Of a stretch of DNA of 64,000 nt, positions 55,135 through 63,528 are shown piece after piece. Origin of the DNA: Mantamonas sphyraenae (taxonomy: Eukaryota; CRuMs; Mantamonadidae); NCBI GenBank assembly GCA_026936335.1, contig JAPMXV010000059.1:248001-312000 (forward strand), in the 5' to 3' direction. The position numbers and the translations under genes are program-made. How positions within the stretch are numbered: the first letter of the stretch is position 1; each line of letters starts with the position of its first letter. The notes under the pieces are model-generated. The model was not told the DNA's origin and made no database searches. It saw nothing but the letters and a program-made list of their open reading frames with translations.

Positions 55135-56616
55135 TCACTCGTCACGAGCCACCACGAGAGCATCGGCAAGGATTTGCACAAACTGGTGCACTTCGGAAAA
55201 GGAGTTGTACAGGGGCACCGGTGCAATGCGCATGGCGCTGGGGCGGCGCAGGTCGCAAACGACACCGGCGCGGGTAAGGGCATCGTGGACGTCCTTCATG
55301 TCGACACTGAACTGCAGACTAAGCTGGCAGCCGCGGCGCTCGGGGTCGCGCGGCGTCAGGATGGTGACGACGCCGTCGTCGAGCATGGTGTCGAGGAGGA
55401 GCTCCAGGTAGGCGGTGAGGAGGAGGCTCTTTGCACGCAGAGCATCCATGCCAGCCTCTGCAAAAATCTCCAGGCTGGCCAACAGAGCAGCATAGGGGAG
55501 CACTGGCGGGTTGGACAGCATCCAGCCAAAGGCACCATCGGCAAAGTCGATCTGCGGATCCATGTTGAAGCGTGTGCTTTCCTTGTTGCTCCACCAGCCG
55601 GCAAAGCGAGGAAGGTCGTAGCCAGCCTTGCTGTGCTTGCTGTGGACAAAGGCGCCACCGATGGTGCCTGGACTGCCATTGAGGTACTTGTAGTGACACC
55701 AACAGGCAAAGTCGACGTCCCAGTCGTGGAGGCGCAGGGGTACGTTGCCAACGGCATGGGCCAGGTCAAAGCCAGCCACGGCGCCGTGGGCATGGGCCGC
55801 CTGTGTGATGGCCTCCAAGTCAAAGAACTGGCCGGTGTAGTATTGGATGCCGGCAAAGAGGACGAGAGCAATCTCGTCGCCGTGCTTTTCGATGGCATCC
55901 AACAGCAGTTGGGAGCTGACTTGGCCCTCTCCGTCCTCGGGAGCCACTGTGATGATGCTGTCTGCTGGATCAAAGCCGTGGAAGCGGACCTGGGACTCGA
56001 CGGCGTACTGGTCGCTGGGGAAGGCGTGGTGGTCCAGCAGGATCTTGTAGCGGGTTTGTGTGGGCCTGTAGAAAGAAACCATGAGAAGGTGGAGATTGAC
56101 AGAGAGCGAGTTCATGATGCAGACCTCTGTGTCGTCCGCAGCGCCGACAATGGCGCCGATTTCGGACCGGCCAAAGTGGTCGATCCAGAGCCAGGGACGT
56201 TCCTCGCGGCCGTCGTGGTGACCGAGGACACCGTTGAGCTCCCAGTTGCGCAGTTCTTGCTCCACGTATGCACGAGTGCTTTTGGGCTGCAGACCGAGCG
56301 AGTTGCCGCAGAGGTAGATGCAGTCGTCGCCGGTCCGGCCTTCTTCCTCGCTGCGCTCCTGCACCTTGAGGCTGAGGTCGCTGGGCTTGCTTGCGTCCAC
56401 AAAGGCGCCTGTGCGTTGCTTTTTGGGCACGAGGAAGCGATCGCGGAAGCCCGCCAGCTCGTCTGCCTTGTCCAGCGCTTCGGCAAGAGCGACGTCGTCC
56501 AGGCCGCACTCGAGCGAGGCTGCCAGAGTCTCGATCTCGGTGCGCGCCGGGTTGTCCTGCACCTGTGCGTCTTTGGAGGTGTTGATACTGCTGGTTCCAG
56601 AGTGGGTGGTGCTCAT
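55135..56616 (-). CDS. KYNU: kynureninase
   Basis: One exon of 493 residues from the ATG at 56616. This PLP enzyme cleaves kynurenine or 3-hydroxykynurenine to (3-hydroxy)anthranilate and alanine. Visible hallmarks are CGNSLGLQPK, the IMNSLSVNLHLLMVSFYRP phosphate/PLP pocket, GFDLAHAVGNVPL, the Schiff-base lysine in HYKYLNGSPG (Lys310), FAGWWSN, and the C-terminal LRRPSAMRIAPVPLYNS. Residues 1-45 are a Ser/Thr-rich extension. Together with ACMSD and ALDH8A1 in this window it covers three steps of tryptophan catabolism; 3-hydroxyanthranilate dioxygenase is not seen here. It is unusual among local enzymes in lacking introns. Confidence 0.95.
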   Translation of the reverse strand: MSTTHSGTSSINTSKDAQVQDNPARTEIETLAASLECGLDDVALAEALDKADELAGFRDRFLVPKKQRTGAFVDASKPSDLSLKVQERSEEEGRTGDDCIYLCGNSLGLQPKSTRAYVEQELRNWELNGVLGHHDGREERPWLWIDHFGRSEIGAIVGAADDTEVCIMNSLSVNLHLLMVSFYRPTQTRYKILLDHHAFPSDQYAVESQVRFHGFDPADSIITVAPEDGEGQVSSQLLLDAIEKHGDEIALVLFAGIQYYTGQFFDLEAITQAAHAHGAVAGFDLAHAVGNVPLRLHDWDVDFACWCHYKYLNGSPGTIGGAFVHSKHSKAGYDLPRFAGWWSNKESTRFNMDPQIDFADGAFGWMLSNPPVLPYAALLASLEIFAEAGMDALRAKSLLLTAYLELLLDTMLDDGVVTILTPRDPERRGCQLSLQFSVDMKDVHDALTRAGVVCDLRRPSAMRIAPVPLYNSFSEVHQFVQILADALVVARDE

Positions 56617-56851
56617 CTCAGGGGTTGGCAAAGGGGTGTGCGGAAAAGGTGGGTGACGGTGGGCAGAGGGAGATTGTGAGTGGGGCGAGAGAGGGAGGGA
56701 GATTGTGCAATGGTGTACGGCACAAACGGATGGTTGGTTGAAGTTGGCGGATGTGTGGGGTGGTGTTTGTGGAAGTTGGCCGTCAAAGGCGAGGGTGTTT
56801 GCTGCGCCGACGTGGGCATCCAAAACCAACTTCGGTCAAAACATCAAAAAC
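56617..56851. promoter_or_regulatory. divergent intergenic region, KYNU / PB1 paralogue 3
   Basis: 235 nt between divergent ATGs at 56616 and 56852. The left part is purine-rich on the plus strand (GGGAGAGAG-type). An AT-rich patch lies just upstream of the PB1 start (ACATCAAAAACATGG). No canonical TATA box is certain. Confidence 0.3.
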
Positions 56852-57205
56852 ATGGTCAAGCTTAAGCTCACATACAACGACGACAAGCGCCGCCTGACGG
56901 TGCACGACGACGTGTCGTTCAACTCTCTGGTGAACCAGGTGCGTTGTTGTTTTCCCGAACCATTTTTTCCGCAAACGCCGCAGCCAAGGTGGAATTCCCC
57001 TCTGCCCGGGCCCCTGCGTGGGGCACGGAAGTGTGGATGACGTATGCATGTGCAGCATGGGGTGTGTGGTGTGCGTGTGGTGTGTGTTCATGTTTGCGTG
57101 TGCAGTGCAAGGTTCTTTGATCTGCAGGGTGTGCGTACACGACAAAGAAGGGCCACAACGGCCCCTTTTCTTTGATGAAAACGACGTCAACACAAACGCC
57201 GCCAA

Positions 57206-57238
<33 letters not shown>

Positions 57239-57901
57239 CACGTACATACGTACGCAGACACGTGTGCACTTGCTCGCGCGTGTCTGCATGTGCATGGTTG
57301 CTGCGGAGGATGTGGAGAGGTGGGTGCAAGGGCACTGACACAGAAAATCGTGCGCTCAACTCAACAGGTGTCGGTGGTGTTCCAGCTGGGCAACACTGGC
57401 TTCACCGTCAAGTACCAGGATGAGGATGGCGATCTGTGCACGCTGACCAACACCGATGAGCTGAACGAGGCCATCCGCTATGCCAACGAGCTCGACGGCA
57501 CCCTGCGCGTGACTGTGATCGCAGGTGGGGAGAGCTCCAGCAACAACTCCAGCTCCAGCAACAGCGTGGATCGCTCGCGCGAGGAGGAGATCGAGTTCCA
57601 GAAGGCCATGGAGGAAGAGTCCCGCCTTCGCCAGGAGGCTCTGGAGGAGGCCAAGGCCTACGCCGAGCAGATGTCTCTGGAGGCTGTCGAGCGTGCCCAG
57701 GAGGTCGCTGATGCCGAGGCCCAGGCCGACGCCGCAGAGACCGAGTCGGCTGTGCTGACCGACACGGCCGCCAAGGCTCAGGAGGAGGCCGCACGTGCCA
57801 AGGCCAAGGCCGACGCACTCAAGGCTGAGGCTGAGCGTGCTGGACGCGAGGCCGAGGAGGCTGCCAACCTCGTGGCTGCCCTGATGCTGCAGGAGGACTA
57901 A
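56852..57901 (+). CDS. PB1-domain coiled-coil protein, paralogue 3
   Basis: Exons 56852..56938 and 57368..57901, 206 residues; donor GTGCGT, 429-nt intron, the longest I placed here. PB1 domain MVKLKLTYNDDKRRL with OPCA YQDEDGDLCTLTNTDEL; Ser/Asn linker; Ala/Glu helix ending LVAALMLQED. From the OPCA loop to the end it is almost identical to paralogue 1, including long stretches of DNA, while exon 1 differs more and the introns do not match. That pattern fits recent inverted duplication or gene conversion restricted to exon 2. Residue changes cluster at the start of exon 2 and in the Ser/Asn linker. Confidence 0.9.
57215..57241. repeat. (CA)n microsatellite in PB1 paralogue 3 intron
   Basis: An uninterrupted CA run within the intron 56939-57367, about 130 nt before the acceptor; the matching intron of paralogue 1 lacks it. 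Confidence 0.9.
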
Positions 57902-57980
57902 GTGGAATGAATGGAGGACTTTGATGATTGCATTACAACCAACAACACGTTTGTTCAGTTGGTCAGTTCGCAGTCGCAGT

Positions 57981-58997
57981 TCATGTGCAAAAATTAGGGC
58001 CATCCCATCCTGGCTGGAGATGCAGACTGCAAGCACAGGTAAACGCACGCATGTCGTAGTGATTGGCCATAAAGGTAAACACTGCGGCGCCGAGCGAAAA
58101 GATGTGCCAGAGGTTGTGTGAGTTGAGCGCGAGATCCCACTTGCCCGGTGCTGTGACCTCGGGCCAGCGCTTGGAATTGACGAGACCACCGCAGAAGAAG
58201 CACATGAAGCCTGCAAGGTGGTAGGAGAGAGCCACGGAACGGTAGTCTTCCCAGCGATGGAGGACGGCGTAGCAGAGGATCCAAAACAAGTTGCGGGCGA
58301 CAACATGTGGGCCCAGGGCCACAAAGCGACCTTTGACGTCGGTGGCGGTGATGGACTTGTACAGAGCCACCACGGATTCGATGCCAAAGGCAACCAGGAA
58401 GAGTTTGTAAAAGGTGTCGTCGGCGGAGGAGCACTGGTAGCCGTACTTGAGCATGGGCAGGGCGCTGCCTGTGATGCCAATCCAAACGCCCAGCACGTCC
58501 GAGTTGAGCAGAAACAGGTACTCGCTTGGCGTGCGTGTGGCCGGCATGTACAGGTGGTAGACGACGGAGCCGCAGAGGTTGAGAGCCATGCAGCTGGTGC
58601 CAATGGACAAGAGGGTGCAGTGGTGCATGAGAGTGGCCCACAGGGATCCCTTCCACGTAAAGGCACACTCCAGAGACTGCCAATCCCACACGACGAGGCC
58701 CATGAGGATCAAGGAGCCAATCAGGTGGCTCCAAACGTTGAACGTCTCGTTGTGCAAGCGAGCAATGGATCGTGAGCACTCGTGGATGCCGCCAATGCAA
58801 GGGCGATATCCGTGCAGAATGTACTTGTTGAACTGCAACCACGGCGGCATCTGCTTCCAGCTCTGGTTGACGCGGGAGTCGACAAACGCTTCTGGGTGGT
58901 TCAGCTCTTGCTTCCTGACGGCGCGCTGTGCGCTGGCGCGCCGTGCGGCCTCAGGCACGTGCAAATCGCTGTTGGCGTGGAATTGGAAGCCCCCCAT
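57981..58997 (-). CDS. PAQR-family seven-helix membrane protein (adiponectin/progestin receptor-like)
   Basis: One exon, 338 residues, ATG at 58997. A soluble N-terminus of about 95 residues ends in the family's YILHGYRPCIGGIHECSRSI and HNETFNVWSHLIGSL. About seven hydrophobic helices follow. The zinc-site histidines are present: SVVYHLYMP after helix 2 and NSHNLWHIFSLGA near the end, with NSDVLGVWIG between. PAQR proteins include adiponectin receptors (ceramidase-like), membrane progestin receptors and yeast Izh proteins of zinc/sterol homeostasis; the N-in topology and HNETFNVWSH motif fit the eukaryotic AdipoR/mPR class. Which ligand it uses cannot be told from sequence. Confidence 0.93.
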   Translation of the reverse strand: MGGFQFHANSDLHVPEAARRASAQRAVRKQELNHPEAFVDSRVNQSWKQMPPWLQFNKYILHGYRPCIGGIHECSRSIARLHNETFNVWSHLIGSLILMGLVVWDWQSLECAFTWKGSLWATLMHHCTLLSIGTSCMALNLCGSVVYHLYMPATRTPSEYLFLLNSDVLGVWIGITGSALPMLKYGYQCSSADDTFYKLFLVAFGIESVVALYKSITATDVKGRFVALGPHVVARNLFWILCYAVLHRWEDYRSVALSYHLAGFMCFFCGGLVNSKRWPEVTAPGKWDLALNSHNLWHIFSLGAAVFTFMANHYDMRAFTCACSLHLQPGWDGPNFCT

Positions 58998-59181
58998 GAC
59001 TGTGGCAGCGTGGAGGCAGTCCAGAGATTGGTTGGGGGGCTGCGAGGGAAGCCGTCAAGGCGCCCTCTTTTCCTTTCGCGACACTGCAAGACGAGGAAGC
59101 GCCTGACGGCATACTTGCGCCTGTGGGTGCATATAGAGTGGCGAAAAACATGGCCGGCAAACGATTTTGTTTGCAGTCCCA
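58998..59181. other. intergenic region between PAQR and POLR3H genes
   Basis: 184 nt between the PAQR ATG (58997, minus) and the POLR3H stop (59182). It must hold the PAQR promoter and the POLR3H 3' UTR. A TGCATATAGAG stretch at about 59128-59138 is a possible TATA-like element; read on the minus strand it is CTCTATATGCA. Confidence 0.3.
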
Positions 59182-59391
59182 TCACCACCAATCGCGGGAG
59201 CCGAGGCCCGCATCAGACATGTCGCCGACAACAACCATGGGCGGCATGGTGAGTTCCTTTTGAAAGTGAAACACCAACTGGCGGAGAAAGTCTGCCTCCT
59301 CCTCAGCAGTAGGCATCAGGCCACCTCGTGGGCGACCAGGGATCAGCTGCGTCCCAGTGCTGCTTCCCTTTCCGCTCCTTGACGAACCCGA

Positions 59392-59430
<39 letters not shown>

Positions 59431-60196
59431 ACTACTGCTACTTGTGCTTGCGCTCAGGTCTGCGCTTTCGTCGTTGCTCTTGTCGTAAAAATACTGCACG
59501 GACTGAATGCGCACAGTGTACGAGGTGTCCACGTCGTAGAACAGCTCTACCCCAGTGCTCACGGGCCATTTCCACACCTTGCCTTCGCCTTCACTGTCTT
59601 CCACACTTTGGCGGGCGCATGGACACAAAGCACGTGGCGGTCGGGGTGCGTGTGTCAGTGCTCTGTTCCTAAACGCGGCGGCGGCGCGGTTTCGCGGGAT
59701 CAGCGCCACGCTCACGCGCATACGCATGCGCACACCTGGCACGTACTACTCCGTCGTATCTGGAAGGTTGTAAAAGGGCACGTAGATGTTGTTGAACATA
59801 TTGCAGGAGACTGTGTGCGGTGTCGCCGGGAGGCGGGAAACGCCCGACGTGTCAGAGCAAACGGCGGCGGCACAACGGGGAACAGCAGATAAGGAACGCA
59901 CACTTCATGCCCAGCTCGCAGACTTCCAGCAGTTCGAATGTACACAGTTCGCGAGGGAAGGGCATGAAGGAAAGGAGGGTGAAGGTGGCCTCTATGAAGC
60001 CGCCGCCCGTGTTGGGGTGGAAGAAGCACTCGCCGACGTGGTCCAAGGACCACAGTTCGATACACAGGCCCTTGTCGGGCACCACCCGGTTGCCATAGTC
60101 GTAGTTGACCTGCTCCTCCACCGCCTGGAGCAGTGGACGGCCCAGGTACTTGGCCTTGATGCGCAACGTCTGCTTGAGCTGGACGAGCACAAACAT
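59182..60196 (-). CDS. POLR3H: RNA polymerase III subunit RPC8 (Rpc25)
   Basis: Three exons: complement(59182..59605, 59747..59810, 59902..60196), 260 residues; donors GTGCGT and GTACGT, the second acceptor being CAAAG rather than CAG. RPC8 pairs with RPC9 to form the Pol III stalk for initiation. The N-terminus MFVLVQLKQTLRIKAKYLG, the GLCIELWSLDHV strand and FIEATFTLLSFMPFPRE match the Rpb7-like fold. The OB part continues through NNIYVPFYNLPDTTEYVED. The end MSDAGLGSRDWW mirrors the ISEPGLGLLSWW terminus of the human subunit. A run of about 20 serines interrupts the OB domain (see repeat), making the protein longer than human (204). Tandem with PSMD13, 64 nt apart. Confidence 0.9.
59391..59445. 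repeat. (CTG)n trinucleotide run encoding polyserine in POLR3H
   Basis: About 18 CTG/ACT-type triplets on the plus strand, read as AGC/AGT serines in the minus-strand gene. Shorter runs of the same kind occur at 38028-38058, 41576-41603 and 48030-48065, each also coding serine. Confidence 0.9.
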
Positions 60197-60260
60197 TTGG
60201 CTTGGTTGCAGTGAGGGTTGACGTGTGCTGGCTGGGTAGCTGTGCAAGTTTTCATTCGGC

Positions 60261-61809
60261 TCACTTGAGCGGCTCTGCGCTCTCTTCCACAAACAGCAAC
60301 GTCTGCTTGGTGTTGTCGGCCCACTTTGCGATGCGCTCGGTCATGACGGTGATCTGACTCTTGTTGAGCACGCGTGGCTGAATCCAGGTGATGTGCACGG
60401 TCTGGTCAACCTCGTCGATGACACCCTTGATGAGCTTGAGGGACAAGGCGCGCATGAGCAGCCACTCGACGTCGCTGACGCCCTGCTGGGTGGTGTCTGC
60501 AATCTCGGCAAAGCTGAGCAGCCACTGGGAACGGTCGCGCTGGAAGACGAGCTCCAGCAAGGCCAGCAGGAGAATCTTTTCGCGCAGTGCGTCCAATGAG
60601 CCTCCTGCCGCCAGTCCCTGTGCGTGATCGTCCAGCATCCCCTTGAGCGAGTCGGTGAGCGAGTCAAACTGTTCGATGTTGCCCGCGTTGAATGCCTTGA
60701 GGGCGTCGACCAGCCAGCTGTTTTCTGTGTCTGCAAGGGTGTCCAGCACGGGGTGCAGCAGCAGCTCACCAAAGTTGTAGATGGAATCCGAGACGAGGGC
60801 GGCCACGGCCAGGTCGCGTGCGATCTCCTGGTGGCGGTGCAGCGGCATTCCCTCCAGATCGACAAACGCAAGGTACAGGAGCGAGTCACGGTAAAACTGC
60901 GACGGCTTGCCCACATGCCGGTAGTACTTGGAGCTTGTGAGGTAAAAGTTGGCCGAGATGGCGTTGTCCACTCCGCTCGACGACTGCACAAACTTGCGGC
61001 AGTCATCCAAAGCGTTGCGGCATCCAGCTGCGTCGTCCAGCTCGAGCTGCGGGGAGGCGTGTGACGCGTGATAGCCAGATGTGGCGGTGCGGGGTGGCGG
61101 GTAAGCGGCCGGGCAGGAGCGGTGGAGCGGTGAGAGTGGGGGGATGGCGTGCGGGAGGGCAAGAGCTCACCTTGAGCTGAGCCAGCTGCATGTCCAGGAA
61201 CAGGAACGGCTGCCTTTTGTCTGCCACCTTGTCCTGTACGTTGGTCAGGAAGGCAATGGCCTCGTTGGTGTCCTCTGGTGGTGTGGCGGCGTGCCGTAAG
61301 AGCGCGTGTGCGGAAGGAGTGTCAGCGTCGACGGAACCCGCCAATTCCGGCGGCTCTCCTGCTCTGCCGTGCCGCACGTCCCGTGTTTGCTACACTCACC
61401 ATACTGCTTGGACACGGGCACTGTGATCTGTGCCAGGCTGAGCTTGTTGATGTTCTTCTCAAAGTTGGACACAAAGCCATTGTACAGGTCGATGAGATCG
61501 GTGCCGCTCTCAAACTGCTCGCGCTGCACGTACTCTAGCAGCTGCACCGTCAGCTGGTGGTACTGCCTGTTGCCATCCGTGTGCCACAAGGCAAGTTGGC
61601 GCACGTGCGTTGCGTGGCCCACGCATGCCATGGTGCGTGTGTAGCGTGCGTGTGGGAGGAGTGTTGCTGTGTGAGCCAAAAATGCCGCCTTCCATTCACT
61701 TTCCAACTCGCTCGCGTTTCACGCACTTGTTCTGGAACAGCTCGCCCATCTCGCGGAGCAACTCTTCATCCTCGGGAAACTTTGTGGCGAGTTCATTCAG
61801 GACGTCCAT
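60261..61809 (-). CDS. PSMD13: 26S proteasome lid subunit Rpn9
   Basis: Four exons: complement(60261..61046, 61171..61274, 61400..61566, 61727..61809), 379 residues (human 376). It is a PCI-domain subunit of the 19S regulatory lid. YHQLTVQLLEYVQ, EAIAFLTNVQDKVADKRQ, NFGELLLHPVLDTL, AFNAGNIEQFDSL, SDVEWLLMRALSLKLIKGVIDEVDQ and VHITWIQPRVLN align in order with human PSMD13. Donors are GTGCGT, GTGAGT and GTGAGC. Exon 2 was started at AACAG|G because only this acceptor keeps phase and matches the human spacing around the LWHQLT motif. Confidence 0.94.
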
Positions 61810-61884
61810 GGCGGTTCGGGTTGCTGCAGGATGTGCTGTGTGCAATCGGGCAGGGCGAACGTCCGCTCACTCACGCACACAGGC

Positions 61885-63528
61885 CTACTCTGCCATGCAG
61901 ACCGTCTTCATCTCGGTGTAAAAGTCGATGGAGTAGTCTCCACCTTCGCGGCCGACGCCGCTAGCCTTGACGCCGCCAAAGGGCACTCGCAGATCGCGCA
62001 TCATCCACGTGTTGATCCAAACCGTGCCCGTGTGCAGCGAAGCCGCGACACGGTTGGCACGACGGATGTTTTCTGTCCACACAGTGGCACTCAGGCCGTA
62101 CTTGACGTCGTTGGCCATCTCGAGCGCCTCCTCTTCGGTGTCAAACGGCACTACGGTCACGACGGGCCCAAAGATCTCGTTCTGACACACAGGATCGCTG
62201 TTGGACAGACCAGTGATAATGGTAGGCGCCACAAAGTAGCCCTCTGCAAGCTCGCCGTCCAGGAGGACGCGTTCGCCGCCGCACTCCACGGTGCCCCCGT
62301 TCTCCTTGGCCATTTCGATGAACGAAAGCACCTTTTCCATGTGCGGTTTGCTGTTGAGCGCACCCACCTTGGTCTCTGGGTCCTTGGGATCGCCCACCGT
62401 CCACGACTGGGCACCCTTGACAAACGCAGCCAGAAAGTCGTCGTAGATGTCGCGTTGCACAAAGATGCGCGAGCCACACAGGCAAATCTCACCCTGGTTG
62501 GTGAATGAGGAGCGCAGCGTGGTGGCCACGGCCTTGTCAAAGTCGCAGTCGGCAAAGATGAGGTTGGGATTCTTGCCGCCCAGCTCCAGGCTCAATTTCT
62601 TGAAGTTCTTGGCCGAGTCGCGGATGATATGTTCCGCCGTGGCCGTGCCTCCCGTAAAGGAGATGAGCGGCACGTCCGGGTGCTGGACCATGGCAGCACC
62701 GGCCTTTGCGCCGAGACCCATGACGATGTTGCACGCGCCGGGCGGCAGCTCGCTTTCCTGAAGCACCTCGGCCAACAGGTGGGCAGTCAGCGACGTGAGT
62801 TCAGAAGGCTTCCACACCACCGTGTTCCCGGCTGCAATAGTGGAGTGGTTCGTGTGAGCAAGGCGTTGCGGTTTTTCGGGAGGGGTGTGTGGGTTTCCGC
62901 CGACGTACTGGCCAGTGCAGGAGCAATCTTCCATGTGCCCAGATACAAAGGGAGGCTGGGAAGGTATGTGGGGGGCACGGTGGCGTGCACAAAGGGTGGG
63001 GGAGTGGTGGGGTGGTGGGGTGTCAGCACGGGGCCGCTTGACGTGCAACGCACGCAGCGCTTACTTCCACGGAGAGATGAGGCCAGCCACACCGACAGGA
63101 TGGCGCGTGACGTAGTTGATGGCCTTGCCCTCAAGGACGGTGCACGGGGTTTCTGTGTGCAGGATGGCAGTGGCAAAGAAGCGAAAGTTGTACACGGCTC
63201 GAGGGATGTCCACCTGCTTGGCCAGCCACACGGGCTTGCCCTGGTCCTTGCTTTCGGCCTCGGCAAACTCGTCGAGGCGCTCCTCGATGCGACTGGCAAT
63301 GTCAAGCAGGATGCGCGAACGCTCCTCCTTGTTGACGGCCGACCACTCCTTGAACGCAGCCTTGGCCGCTTCCACGGCCTTGTCCACGTCCTCCTCACCC
63401 GAGTCGGGCACCAGGCAGAACACTTTGCCTGTGGAAGGGTTGTATCCGTCCAAGTAGTCGCCTCCTAGGGGCGCCACTTGCTCGTTGTTGATGTAGTTCG
63501 CCAGCACTTGCGGTTCCGAACTCGACAT
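61885..63528 (-). CDS. ALDH8A1: 2-aminomuconic semialdehyde dehydrogenase
   Basis: Three exons: complement(61885..62831, 62909..62955, 63065..63528), 485 residues (human 487). The enzyme oxidises aminomuconate semialdehyde, the product of ACMSD, with NAD+. Exon 1 has NPSTGKVFCLVPDSG, AESKDQGKPVWLAKQVDIPR and GVAGLISPWN. The 47-nt exon 2 supplies PLYLGTWKIAPALA. Exon 3 has VWKPSELTSLTA, ISFTGG, the general base in LELGGKNP (Glu253) and the catalytic Cys287 in NQGEICLCGSR. The match around NFRFFATAILH and QGEICLC is specific for ALDH8A1 rather than ALDH1/2. Donors are GTAAGC and GTACGT. Confidence 0.95.
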
